From Ustilago trichophora (taxonomy: Eukaryota; Basidiomycota; Ustilaginomycetes; Ustilaginales; Ustilaginaceae), in the NCBI GenBank assembly GCA_900323505.1, contig OOIN01000025.1, forward strand, positions 186,001 to 250,000: a DNA stretch of 64,000 nt. The letters are read 5' to 3'. The notes below the pieces were generated by a model. The model was not told the origin of the DNA. It did not search any database and was given only the letters and a program-made list of their open reading frames with translations. Shown piece after piece: positions 20,711 to 29,845 of this stretch. Both the position numbers and the translations under genes were made by a program. The number at the start of each line of letters is the position of its first letter. Within the stretch, counting starts at the first letter, position 1.

Positions 20711-23008
20711 TTAATCCTCGACAATGTCGCTCTTCTTGGGCTTGAGCGCGTCGCCGTTCCTGATTGCTTTTCCTTGCTTATGAATTTGCTTGACGCCCTC
20801 GTCGCGCAAGATGCCCAGGCCAGTCTCTGCACGTGCAAGTTCGAGCACGTCGTCGAGGGGCACGAGACCGTCGTGGTCCACATCGAGCTTGTCGACGATT
20901 TTCTCGATAACTTCGTCCTCGGGCTTGTGCTTGATCAAACGCAGTGCCTGTTCAAGGTCATCGACCGAGATCTTGCCAGTGTGCGAAGCTTCGATGAGAT
21001 GCATGCGCGAACCTACGTCGCGGTCGTATTCCTCGAGTTGGTTGTCGATCTTTTCGAGCATCGACTTGATGCGCTTGGTCATGCTGCGAGCGGATGCCGA
21101 GGTGGACGAGGTTGACGAAGTAGATTCGGACTTTTCTGATTCAACAGCTGCGGCAGGCTTGTCAGCGTCGGTCGAAGGGGAGGAGGCAGTGCTCTCTTCA
21201 GCAGGGCTCTCGGTGCTGCTGACTTCCTTGATGAGCTGTGCAAGCTCTTCGCGCTCCTTGAGAACGGACGACTTGGCAGAGAGGATGCTGAGCGCCTCAC
21301 CAAGCTCGGTGAGCTGCTCGTTGGTCATACGAGCATCCTCGAGCTCAGGATCGGTCTCCTTCTTGGGGAGCAACGAGCGAGCTTCTTCTTCCTCGCGAGC
21401 AAGTCGTGCCTTTTCAGCATTGCGACGCTCCTTGTCGGCTTCACGCGCAGCAGCCTCCTCCTGCTCCTGCTCGGCTTCATCCTCGATGAGCTCCTCTTGC
21501 TGCTGGAGCACCTCGAGACGCTGCTTGTTGGTGGCGCCTTCGCTGTTGACGCTGAGCTCGGCTTCGTTGACGAGGTTGTCGGGCAAGCTGCTGAGCGTCA
21601 GCTCGAGACTGCGCAGATGCGACTGGGCGTTGTCATCGTTGTTGCCGGCGGCAACGTAGTTGAAAGCCTTGCTGAGCACCAACAAAGTACCGCTGATCTT
21701 GTTGCGAACGTGCAAGTCGATCCATTGCTGCAGCTCTTGTCGCAAACGGTCTTCAGACAAGTTGGCGGTCTGGATACCTCGGTTTTGGCAAGCGCTGACG
21801 AGTTCAGCCTGCGACATGTTGTCTACGCCTTCGTGCGAGATGACAATGTCGTCCTGTCGGATGCGGTTAAGCTTGTGACGAATCTGGTAGCGAAGGTAGT
21901 TGTCGGTACCGAACGCATTGATCTGCATGTATCGACAGACGCTGACGAGCTGTGGGCGGGTAAGGTTGTCGAGCGTCAAGTCATCCTCAAAGAGCTGGGC
22001 GACCTTGATGATGTCTTCGTTGCTGGGCGATTCGCCTGTGGAGCGCACCTTGCGGAAGAATTCCTTGAACTCTTCCGAGGTCTTGACCTTGTCTGTAGCT
22101 TGCAAGCCTCCCTCCTTGATGGTCTCTTGCAGGAACTTGGCCATCTCGAGACGCACCTTGATGAGGCCTCTGCGCTTCTCCTCTACCGAGAACTTGCTCT
22201 CAAAGGTGCTTGGCAACATGTTGGGGAAGATCTTGATGGCGACGGGCAGCAGAAGCTCACCCGCGGGGATGATAATAAAGGGAATGAAGGGAATGAGGCG
22301 GAGCAAGTCGGCGAAAGTACGCTTGAGCTGACGCTTTTCTCTTCTTGTAAGACTGTAGCCGAGCATGAGCCTGCGAAGGAGACGCCACGAGATCCTGACT
22401 TCCTTGCCGAGAAGTTTGGAACCATGCCAATAGTGGAGTGCTTCTTCCTTGACCTTGGCCCAAATGCGTGTGGTGAGGGGCGCTTTGGGCTTGGCAGCTT
22501 CGAGCTCCTTTTCCTTTGCCTTTTGGTCTGCGAGCATGGTTTGAGAAGCGGCGGTCTGGTTGGCGGCAGATCCCAGCTCGGCAGCCGTGTTGGACGAGGC
22601 GGGGAGAGGGTCTACGGTGGAAGGTGGCTTGGGAGGAGCACCAGCCGACTGACCGTGGTAGGCTGAGGAGGTTGTCTTGCCATCTTTGGACAATGTTGCA
22701 GGGGGAGGGTAGGTGTGGCTGTTTGATGAGGAAGTGGAGCGCTGTTGTGACTCGGTGGACTGGTGACGAATGAATTTTCGTCGGATGAGCGCCTGTGTCT
22801 CTTCTACCTTGCGTCGCTGATGGTAGTGTTTTGTGATGGCGGTGGAAAAGCCGGAAGCGGGAGGTCGAAGGCCTGGGACAAAGACCTGGAGGACATCAAC
22901 CTGGGTGTTGGGGCGCAACGAGGGCCTAGCTCGGCCAGCTGCAGCGAGAGAGCCGCTGGCCCAGGCCAAGCTCTTTGCGGCGAGATAGGAGGAGCTAGAA
23001 GCTGCCAT
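20711..23008 (-). CDS. MDM38: LETM1/MDM38-like mitochondrial inner-membrane protein with EF-hand
   Basis: Encodes 765 residues. The N-terminus (MAASSSSYLAAKSLAWASGS...) is Ser/Ala/Arg-rich with few acidic residues, like a mitochondrial presequence. The LETM1 core starts near residue 180 (RIWAKVKEEALHYWHGSKLL), with the single span at about 232-260 (LLRLIPFIPFIIIPAGELLL) and the ribosome-binding-like domain after it (SVEEKRRGLIKVRLEMAKFL). Coiled-coil regions follow (EAEQEQEEAAAREADKERR). An EF-hand-like loop near the C-terminus reads DVDHDGLVPLDDVLE. The family acts in mitochondrial K+/H+ (and debated Ca2+) exchange and, in yeast Mdm38, in coupling mitoribosomes to the inner membrane. Length is close to human LETM1 (739) and longer than yeast Mdm38 (573), which lacks the EF-hand region. 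Confidence 0.93.
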   Translation of the reverse strand: MAASSSSYLAAKSLAWASGSLAAAGRARPSLRPNTQVDVLQVFVPGLRPPASGFSTAITKHYHQRRKVEETQALIRRKFIRHQSTESQQRSTSSSNSHTYPPPATLSKDGKTTSSAYHGQSAGAPPKPPSTVDPLPASSNTAAELGSAANQTAASQTMLADQKAKEKELEAAKPKAPLTTRIWAKVKEEALHYWHGSKLLGKEVRISWRLLRRLMLGYSLTRREKRQLKRTFADLLRLIPFIPFIIIPAGELLLPVAIKIFPNMLPSTFESKFSVEEKRRGLIKVRLEMAKFLQETIKEGGLQATDKVKTSEEFKEFFRKVRSTGESPSNEDIIKVAQLFEDDLTLDNLTRPQLVSVCRYMQINAFGTDNYLRYQIRHKLNRIRQDDIVISHEGVDNMSQAELVSACQNRGIQTANLSEDRLRQELQQWIDLHVRNKISGTLLVLSKAFNYVAAGNNDDNAQSHLRSLELTLSSLPDNLVNEAELSVNSEGATNKQRLEVLQQQEELIEDEAEQEQEEAAAREADKERRNAEKARLAREEEEARSLLPKKETDPELEDARMTNEQLTELGEALSILSAKSSVLKEREELAQLIKEVSSTESPAEESTASSPSTDADKPAAAVESEKSESTSSTSSTSASARSMTKRIKSMLEKIDNQLEEYDRDVGSRMHLIEASHTGKISVDDLEQALRLIKHKPEDEVIEKIVDKLDVDHDGLVPLDDVLELARAETGLGILRDEGVKQIHKQGKAIRNGDALKPKKSDIVED

Positions 23009-23842
23009 GTTGGAAATACTGCGATTGATGTGGAAGCTGGTCAGCCAGAACAGCTAGTTCGGATTGTGTTGTGAACGCTCGATGAAACGAAAGCAAGTGT
23101 ACGCTGTGTGTCGAGTAGAAAGGCCTCCTGCGAGGATGGTCAAAAGGGATGGAAGCCTATGCTCGTATCAAAGGCAAGGATGTGAAGGTGAACCGATGGT
23201 GAAAGAATGAAGTAGAAATGGACGATGGTGACGAATGATGAAGGTGAAGGTGTCACACAAATGCACAGGAAAGGGTTCAGGGCGAGAAGCAAAACGAGGC
23301 TCCTTGGTTAGGACGCGCACGGAACCGGAAGAATGAGGAAAGCTGAAAGCCGAACGCAAAGTGGCAGAGGTCCGAGTGGAGAAAGGTGTACAACTACAAC
23401 ACACATCAACAATGGAGAGAGAGTTCGGATCACAGCGGCCGAGTCCATTGCAGCACAGCACAGCACAGACAAAAAGGTCAAAAAAGAAAAGTGCGTCGCC
23501 ATTTCTTCTCAACAGCACCCTTAAAATTTTCTCAGTTGCATTCCAGAACAGGCCAGAATTCCGCAATTTCCCAACACTTTTTTTTGTTGCTTCATTTTCA
23601 ATTCATTTTTTTTTTGTCCTCCCCCTAAATTCCCTTTTCGACCAGAACGTGCCAGTGCTTTTCGTGCGACATAGCCACATCATCTAGGTGTAAAATACTC
23701 AAAGTCTAACACTTCACCCTTAAAATCCCAGAGGCAGCAAGTGTTGGTGTGGAGGCTGAGACGTCAAAAGATGCTCTTGAACAACCAACACCTTCGCAAC
23801 CAGCCTGCTAGATACAAGCACCGCACCCAACAGGACCAGATA
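23009..23842. promoter_or_regulatory. Divergent promoter region of LETM1 and the TatD gene
   Basis: About 830 bp with no convincing gene. A/T-rich runs (23570-23620) and CAGCACAGCACAGCACAG at 23453-23470 are the only notable features. Confidence 0.4.
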
Positions 23843-23843
23843 C

Positions 23844-24956
23844 ATGCCCATACAGCCAAGAAGCCTCGCGCTCCTCGTCGTCAAAAGTGCATTCCCTCTT
23901 GTTTCTCCTCCTTCAACTCGCATTCTCCAGCAACGACGCACCATGGCCTCTCAACCGCAATTCATCGACATCGGCGTCAACCTCACCGACCCAGTCTTTC
24001 GTGGCTCCTACCACGGCAAGCAGGCTCACCAAGATGATCTTTACAACGTTCTCTCTCGCTCCACTTCTGCTGGTGTCGTTGCCCAGATCCTTACCGGAGG
24101 CAACCTAGCCGAGTCGCACGAAGCGCTCTCTCTTGCACAGCAGTATCCAGGATTCTACTCCACTGCGGGATGCCATCCTACACGTACGTCCGAGATGGAG
24201 GCTTACGCTGATGGGGCAGAGGTATATCTTCAGAAGATCAAGGAAGTTATTCTCGATTCTCGCAAAGCACCAGAGGCAGCAAAGGTGGTCGCGGTAGGGG
24301 AGTGCGGATTGGACTACGACCGATTGCACTTTAGCCCAGCCGATGTGCAGAAGAAGCATTTTGCAACGCAGCTCACTTTGGCAGCAGAGGTCAGGCTCCC
24401 ATTATTCTTGCACTCAAGAGCGGCACATGCCGACTTTGTCGAGATCCTCAAACCCAAGATCTCAGACATCCACTCTGCACTCTCCAGCCAGGACAAAGGC
24501 GAGCATAAAGATGACAAGGACGCAAAGCGCGTCGGTGTCGTCCACAGCTTCACCGGATCGATAGACCAAGTGAAAGAGCTTCTAGACTTGGGACTGTTCA
24601 TAGGAATCAACGGCTGCTCGTTAAAGACGCAGGAGAATCTCGATGTGCTGCAACACATCCCTCTCTCAAGGCTGATGCTCGAAACAGATGCCCCCTGGTG
24701 CGATCCTCGCTCCACCCACGCTTCCCACTCCCACATCCAATCTTTTAAATCCCAACACTCTGACTTACATGCACTGTATCAACCACCTTCGGTCAAAAAG
24801 GAAAAATGGAAGCCAGACGCCATGGTCAAAGGAAGGAACGAGCCCTGCGTTATCGGATTGGTCGCTGCCACAGTGGCAAGTGTCAAAGGTGTCCCCATTG
24901 GCGAGGTCGCAGAGGCTGCTATGTACAATACCCGCTGGCTGTTTCGTCTGTCATAG
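23844..24956 (+). CDS. TatD-family metal-dependent deoxyribonuclease
   Basis: From the ATG at 23943 the protein has 337 residues and starts FIDIGVNLTDPVFRGSYHGK, the TatD signature with the metal ligands close to the N-terminus. Later motifs are STAGCHPT, AVGECGLDYDR, LPLFLHSRAAH, GVVHSFTGS and LMLETDAPW, all conserved in the TIM-barrel TatD nucleases, which act as 3'-5' exonucleases in DNA repair and apoptotic DNA breakdown. An earlier in-frame ATG at 23844 adds 33 residues rich in Arg, Leu and Ser with no acidic residue (MPIQPRSLALLVVKSAFPLV...), a plausible mitochondrial presequence. Two forms from alternative starts are possible. The gene converges with the reverse-strand membrane-protein gene. 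Confidence 0.92.
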   Translation: MPIQPRSLALLVVKSAFPLVSPPSTRILQQRRTMASQPQFIDIGVNLTDPVFRGSYHGKQAHQDDLYNVLSRSTSAGVVAQILTGGNLAESHEALSLAQQYPGFYSTAGCHPTRTSEMEAYADGAEVYLQKIKEVILDSRKAPEAAKVVAVGECGLDYDRLHFSPADVQKKHFATQLTLAAEVRLPLFLHSRAAHADFVEILKPKISDIHSALSSQDKGEHKDDKDAKRVGVVHSFTGSIDQVKELLDLGLFIGINGCSLKTQENLDVLQHIPLSRLMLETDAPWCDPRSTHASHSHIQSFKSQHSDLHALYQPPSVKKEKWKPDAMVKGRNEPCVIGLVAATVASVKGVPIGEVAEAAMYNTRWLFRLS

Positions 24957-25338
24957 AAAGTCATCCGCACGTTCAAATTTCTGGCAACAATGCAAGATTT
25001 GCGAATCAAGACATCGTCTGTCATCGCACCTTTGATTCATGGGGAAAGGACAGAGCACGATGATCGATCTACTTCTCTCTCTCTCTCTGTGCTTTGTCTT
25101 TGGTGTTCACGATAGTCATCAAAGCGGAATCACGATATGCATCTGACGGAGACGACGGCTGCCGAAGCTGGGCCAGTACTTTGCCTGACCGGCGGATCAG
25201 GTGAACGAAGGTGTGATTATGACAGAGAAACGACGGTATTGAGACACTATTAGAGGGTCCGATTCGACTGGATCAATCTCTAGAGATAAATGAAAGAAAA
25301 GCTGTGCAGGGCAGCTTTGGCGATGGTGTTTGCGAGGA
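24957..25338. other. Convergent intergenic region
   Basis: 382 bp between the stops of the TatD gene and the membrane-protein gene. It contains a short CT repeat at 25073-25087. Nothing else is recognised. Confidence 0.4.
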
Positions 25339-26922
25339 CTAAGGCTGGTGTGGACGATGTCCAAGCTCGACGTCTGCCACCACAGCCGTATCCGCCTCAT
25401 CATTGACCTGGTATTCCGCCTCATCCTTCTCCAAATGGGAGCTCTTCAATGTGCTCATCGAAGGTTTGTAAGCGACCCCAAGATGATGCCCATGGTCAGA
25501 CTCGATGTCGTCGACCTTGAAACAAAAGTCCGGTGGTGTCGAGTCTCTCTCCTCATGCCTACTCTTCTTCTGAATGACGCGTATATCGATCGGAATCTGG
25601 TTGCGGAGCAAATTGAGCCCGATAGCTGACCTAAAGAGAGGATCGAGGGTGATGACCGTGCAGAAGAACGCCAAGAAGGTACACGTTGCAAAGGTCATCA
25701 CGCTAACGATGATGATAGCGATACGCAGTGTCGGGGTGAAATCGCCCTTCTCGACCTCGTGCGGGAACGAGTTGGCAACAATATAGATGGGGATCAAGCC
25801 AAAGGCAGGCGTTGCAACCACGAGCAGAGAGACATAGCCCATAGCGAGTACCGTCATTTTCCACGTGTTGATGCTGAGCGACGCGCTATCGGTCCTGGAT
25901 TTCGGCCTACCTTTGGTGATGAAGAAGAATGTCTTGTGCAAAATTGTCTTGCATGACGGAGGTAAGGGCTCTGGAAGGCGAGAACAGGCGTGTTCGACCA
26001 AGCTAGCCACGTTGGGTAAACCGTAGATGCAGGAGGGAATCCAAAGCACTCCGGCGGCGACAGCGAAGATGATCAAGTTGAGCGCCACCAACCTGTGCAC
26101 TTCGAGGTAGGCAGCGGCGACCCTACGTGCCGTCCAGATGAGGTCGGGAGAGGCGAGATCGTTGGCTTGTACAAAGTCCGAGGGGATGTGCTTAGCACGA
26201 TTGTGGATCTGCAAGAGAATGTCGGCGGGGAGGTTCTCGCTGCAAAACGTTCTGGCGCGAAAGTAGGCTCTACCAGACAGGCCGACCAAGACAAAGGTGC
26301 TGATGGTGAACAGAAAAGGAGGAACGACGAGGGTTGCGTTGACCAGAGCGGGCCATTTGGGAACGGGCAGATAATACCACTTGCTTCGGCTCGCTGGGCT
26401 GTTGGGCGAGAAGGGGGATCTTGGACTCCCACCAACGACAAATCCATGGATGCTGATCCAGGCACAGACGAGTATCGGCCACCAGGGTGCAGGAATGACC
26501 CACCACCACTCGAACGAGCTAATGTCGGCAAAGGAAAAAGCGGCGATGACGATAGCGGTGACATTCCACGCCATAAGGTAAAGCCCCACGCCGAGAACGA
26601 GGCAAAAGACAGCATTGGTCACGTAGAAGGATCCAAAGGGCGAATCTCGTTTTGTAAAGATCCACACTTTGCCAAAGCTCTTCTTCTTCAAGATCATGGC
26701 TGAGCAGGCGATCAGAGCAACCAAACACTCGAACATGCTCAGCAGTAACCAGGTTCGATGACCCGGTGTCTCGGGTGCATAGATGAGCTTGTAGAGCGCC
26801 TCAACAACCTCTTGCTGCGTCTGACCGCGGTGGAGGAAGGTCATACTCTGCGGTGAATAGGCATGGGCCAAAGAGAGGGGTCTACCCGTCTCATCCAGGT
26901 CGAATGCGGCGCTGCTGCTCAT
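25339..26922 (-). CDS. Orphan multi-span (about seven helices) membrane protein
   Basis: Encodes 527 residues from the ATG at 26922. Hydrophobic segments, in order, include WLLLSMFECLVALIACSAMI, FYVTNAVFCLVLGVGLYLMA, TAIVIAAFSFADI, WWPILVCAWISIHGFVVGG, ALVNATLVVPPFLFTISTFV, LVALNLIIFAVAAGVLWIPS, WKMTVLAMGYVSLLVVATPA and IAIIIVSVMTFATCTFLAFF, so seven or eight spans. Between the sixth and seventh is a charged loop, and the C-terminus is a ~100-residue soluble tail rich in Asp/Glu/His. The layout is GPCR-like and similar orphan proteins are common in basidiomycetes, but I see no diagnostic receptor motif and assign no function. The frame is open upstream to 27195; the first residues of that extension look non-coding. 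Confidence 0.7.
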   Translation of the reverse strand: MSSSAAFDLDETGRPLSLAHAYSPQSMTFLHRGQTQQEVVEALYKLIYAPETPGHRTWLLLSMFECLVALIACSAMILKKKSFGKVWIFTKRDSPFGSFYVTNAVFCLVLGVGLYLMAWNVTAIVIAAFSFADISSFEWWWVIPAPWWPILVCAWISIHGFVVGGSPRSPFSPNSPASRSKWYYLPVPKWPALVNATLVVPPFLFTISTFVLVGLSGRAYFRARTFCSENLPADILLQIHNRAKHIPSDFVQANDLASPDLIWTARRVAAAYLEVHRLVALNLIIFAVAAGVLWIPSCIYGLPNVASLVEHACSRLPEPLPPSCKTILHKTFFFITKGRPKSRTDSASLSINTWKMTVLAMGYVSLLVVATPAFGLIPIYIVANSFPHEVEKGDFTPTLRIAIIIVSVMTFATCTFLAFFCTVITLDPLFRSAIGLNLLRNQIPIDIRVIQKKSRHEERDSTPPDFCFKVDDIESDHGHHLGVAYKPSMSTLKSSHLEKDEAEYQVNDEADTAVVADVELGHRPHQP

Positions 26923-27997
26923 GGCGAAGAGCCTGCAGTTGTGGGAAAGCTGAAGAGATGACGATGATGTGGTTGTGGAAAACAGGTAGGCCCACAAACA
27001 GGAAGGTACAGAAAAGGGTTGGAGGGCGGGCTTGACGCGAAGGGCCGCCCGTCGTCTGCTGCTCTTTATGTTATCTGACGAATCAATGTCATCAGCGAGC
27101 CACGCTCGCAAAGACAAAGGCAGAGGCAAACATTTGCATCCCTCATGCACTTGGACGGAGCCCGCATCCCCACAAACGCGGACCATGTGTGCCACTAACC
27201 GTACTTTTTGAGCAAGGTTCTGCTGGGGAAGCGAGGTGGTTTCGAGACATGTTGGCCTGAGGTGCGATGCGCTTTAGAAGATGTGGGACTAGGATGGAAT
27301 CAAAGATACGGCGCTATTGATGTCTCGCAGAGAAGTTTGCCGATGCCGGCAGGCCCAAGCACCAACGTTTAGCTTTCATAAAGACAATTGGCAAGATCAG
27401 CACAGACCTCCTGGAAGCTCGTCTAAAGTAGCGGCTGTACTATGATAAGCACATCTAGAGGGGCCCGTGATTGGGGCCAAACAGGGCACTGACGGCGGAG
27501 GAGCTGCAGAAGCAGTCAAAGATACATGGTCGTTGATCGCTTGGCGAAGAGAAAGAGGAGAAAGCGCGCTAGCTACCTTGCCTCTCCACATCTGACCCGA
27601 AAAACAGGTCTATGGGTCCTGCATGGGATAGTTGCTCATCTGAGCTTGTGTATCCGTCTGGAAACGCTTCTGACACAGACGATGCCTGCATGCAACTTGG
27701 CTGCATATTGATCCAATACAGAAAGAGTAACTGACAAAGTCTTTTGGAACGCTTTTCGAAAAGTCGAGGAGGCCCTAGCCATTCTAGGCGCAAAAAAAAG
27801 GTACAGACCCCAAGAGCTTTGTTTGCATACGCACTCGCTTCTCGCGACTCTTACCCGAGGCAACTCGTCAATTAGCGCGCTCAGAGACGTCAACCACGCC
27901 TGGAAACCTCCCACAGCGGAAAAGAATCAAAGTTGCATTGTCGAATCGTGTTGGTTTTCACTGTTCATTACCAACAAGCAGAAGTAGATGAGGGAAA
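26923..27997. other. Intergenic region without a recognised gene
   Basis: About 1.07 kb between the start of the membrane-protein gene and the stop of RKI1, both on the reverse strand. Short ORFs are present on both strands, but none shows coding character or a family match. It probably contains the membrane gene's promoter and the RKI1 3' UTR. Confidence 0.4.
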
Positions 27998-28962
27998 TCA
28001 TGCGGTCGCAGGAGGTTTGGTGACGTCGAAGTGGACGCCCTCCTGAACCTTTCCGTCGGCGGTCTTGATGGTGATGGTGCCATCCTCGTTTCCAAAGTAG
28101 GCCGACTTGCAAATGTTGCAAAAGAGACCTACTTCGAGGACACCTGTGAGCAGCTTGATCCTCTTGAGGAGGTCGGAAGGATCCTTCATCTGTGCCTCGG
28201 GGAAGGGAGCATCGATGCAAAAGTTGCCGTTGTCAGTGACGACGGGACCGGCCTTGGCCTTGCCCATGCGGAGAACAGGCTTGTCTGCGCCCATCTTTTT
28301 CAAGTTCTGGAGAACCTTGGCGTAGGCGAAGGGAGCGACTTCGATGGGGACACCCTGCAACCATTTGGTGCCGAGCTGAGAGCCGTTCTTGCGGTAGTCG
28401 GCGACGACGACAAATTCGTTGGCGGCTTCTGCGAGGACCTTTTCGCGCAAGTGGCATGCACCACCGCCCTTGATGCAGTTGAGGGCGTTGTCGACTTCGT
28501 CAGCACCGTCGATGGTGACGTCGATGCTTGGGAAGCTGTCGACATCGCCAAGACGGAGACCAGCGTTGATGATGAGTTCGCGAGATTGGAAACCGGTGGG
28601 GACGAACCAGCGCTTGGCGTTCACGTTGGGACCCTGCTGTGCGATTCGCTCGACTACGTATGGGACCGTCGAGCCTGTGGATGCGATCAGGAGAAGGGAA
28701 AACAAGAGATCGACGGCTGATTGAGTCAGTATCAGCTGTCACAGTGGGATGCATCCACTGCCGTCTGGATTAAGGTAAGTGACTTACCGGAGCCAATACC
28801 GATGATCTCGTGGTGAGGCATGACGTGGTTGTCGACGGCAGCATAAGCAGCCGCGCGCTTGGCAGCCTCGACGCCGTCGAGGTGAGGGAGCTCGGCGCTC
28901 TTGAATGCATTTGAGTTGGAGTTTGCAGCGTGGGCTGCGCTGGTCGAAGTGGTAGAAGCCAT
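27998..28962 (-). CDS. RKI1: Ribose-5-phosphate isomerase A, two exons
   Basis: Exon 1 is 28962-28788 and exon 2 is 28674-27998. They are joined by a 113-bp GT-AG intron (donor GTAAGT, acceptor ACAG), giving 283 residues. Splicing restores the phosphate-binding loop GIGSGSTVPYVVERIA exactly at the exon junction. Other RpiA motifs are GADEVD, IKGGGACHLREKVLA and the strand DGADEV. The enzyme interconverts ribose-5-phosphate and ribulose-5-phosphate in the pentose phosphate pathway. An upstream in-frame ATG at 29130 would add 56 residues rich in Arg/Ser/Leu and free of acidic residues (MRTAVLSLLSTSAITTGRLS...), which looks like a mitochondrial presequence. The shorter start is the conventional one (yeast Rki1 258 aa). 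Confidence 0.92.
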
Positions 28963-29130
28963 GTTGCGAGGACTGGATCGGAGGACAGAGAAGGTACGTC
29001 TGCGTGGAATCGAGGTTGCACGATGCGAAGAAGCAAGTTGCGATAGCAGTGCGGGAGTCAAAGAGTGAATGGAAAGGCGACCAGTTGTGATGGCAGATGT
29101 CGATAAGAGTGAGAGGACAGCGGTGCGCAT

Positions 29131-29845
29131 CGACAATGTAAGAGGAAGAGGTGGGTACGAAGCATAAATTCCCAAGGTCAGCCTGTGAGGAAAGAAGAAA
29201 TGAATCACAATGATCTGGTGTTCGGTTATCTGCAGCATCTTGGAGCTCAAGGTGCACGTTGACGTTGATGCTCAATGCTCGGACCGGTGGTTGAGACACA
29301 TGCTTATGTAATGCTTTGAAGATTAAAGCTAAGGGTCCGTCCAGGAATTTTTTCGAGGCTGAAGCAGCAAAAAAAGAAAAAAAGGTGCTTTGCGTGGAGA
29401 AATTTTGGATTCCCACCAGAGACTGACGAGGAGCTGGGAACGAAAAGAGCGAGAAGAAAGGGGAAAGAAAGAAAAAAAAAAAAAAAAGTCCAACACTACT
29501 GTACAGTACAGTACAGTACACAGCCCAAGAGAGCAGCCCTTCTTGACTGTGTGCTCTCTCTGCTGTTACTGTGATCATCATCCCATCATCACCTTCCTGT
29601 CCTTCTCATCCCATCAACATCGGAACAGTGGACTACACTCTTCGTCAAGGTTGCACTTTTCGTTTCCGCAGTTGATCACATCGAATCTCTTGTGCTGAGC
29701 ACTGTGCCAATCACAGTCGGCTTGCCGGAAGCACAGCTCGGATTTTGCGGATCGATCCCGACGCTCATTTCTCGTTTCTCCCACGCCTCTATCGGCACTT
29801 TGATACCCTGCCACCAACACCATCGGCTTGCATCCGTCTTGAAAA
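29131..29845. promoter_or_regulatory. Divergent promoter region of RKI1 and RRP12
   Basis: 715 bp without a gene. A poly-A run (29472-29487) is followed closely by CTGTACAGTACAGTACAGTA at about 29500-29520, the strongest example of the ACAGT pentamer array in the window. Confidence 0.5.

Noticed and set aside
21497..22666. 389-codon forward frame inside LETM1
   Set aside because: Antisense shadow of a well-supported gene with biased codon use.
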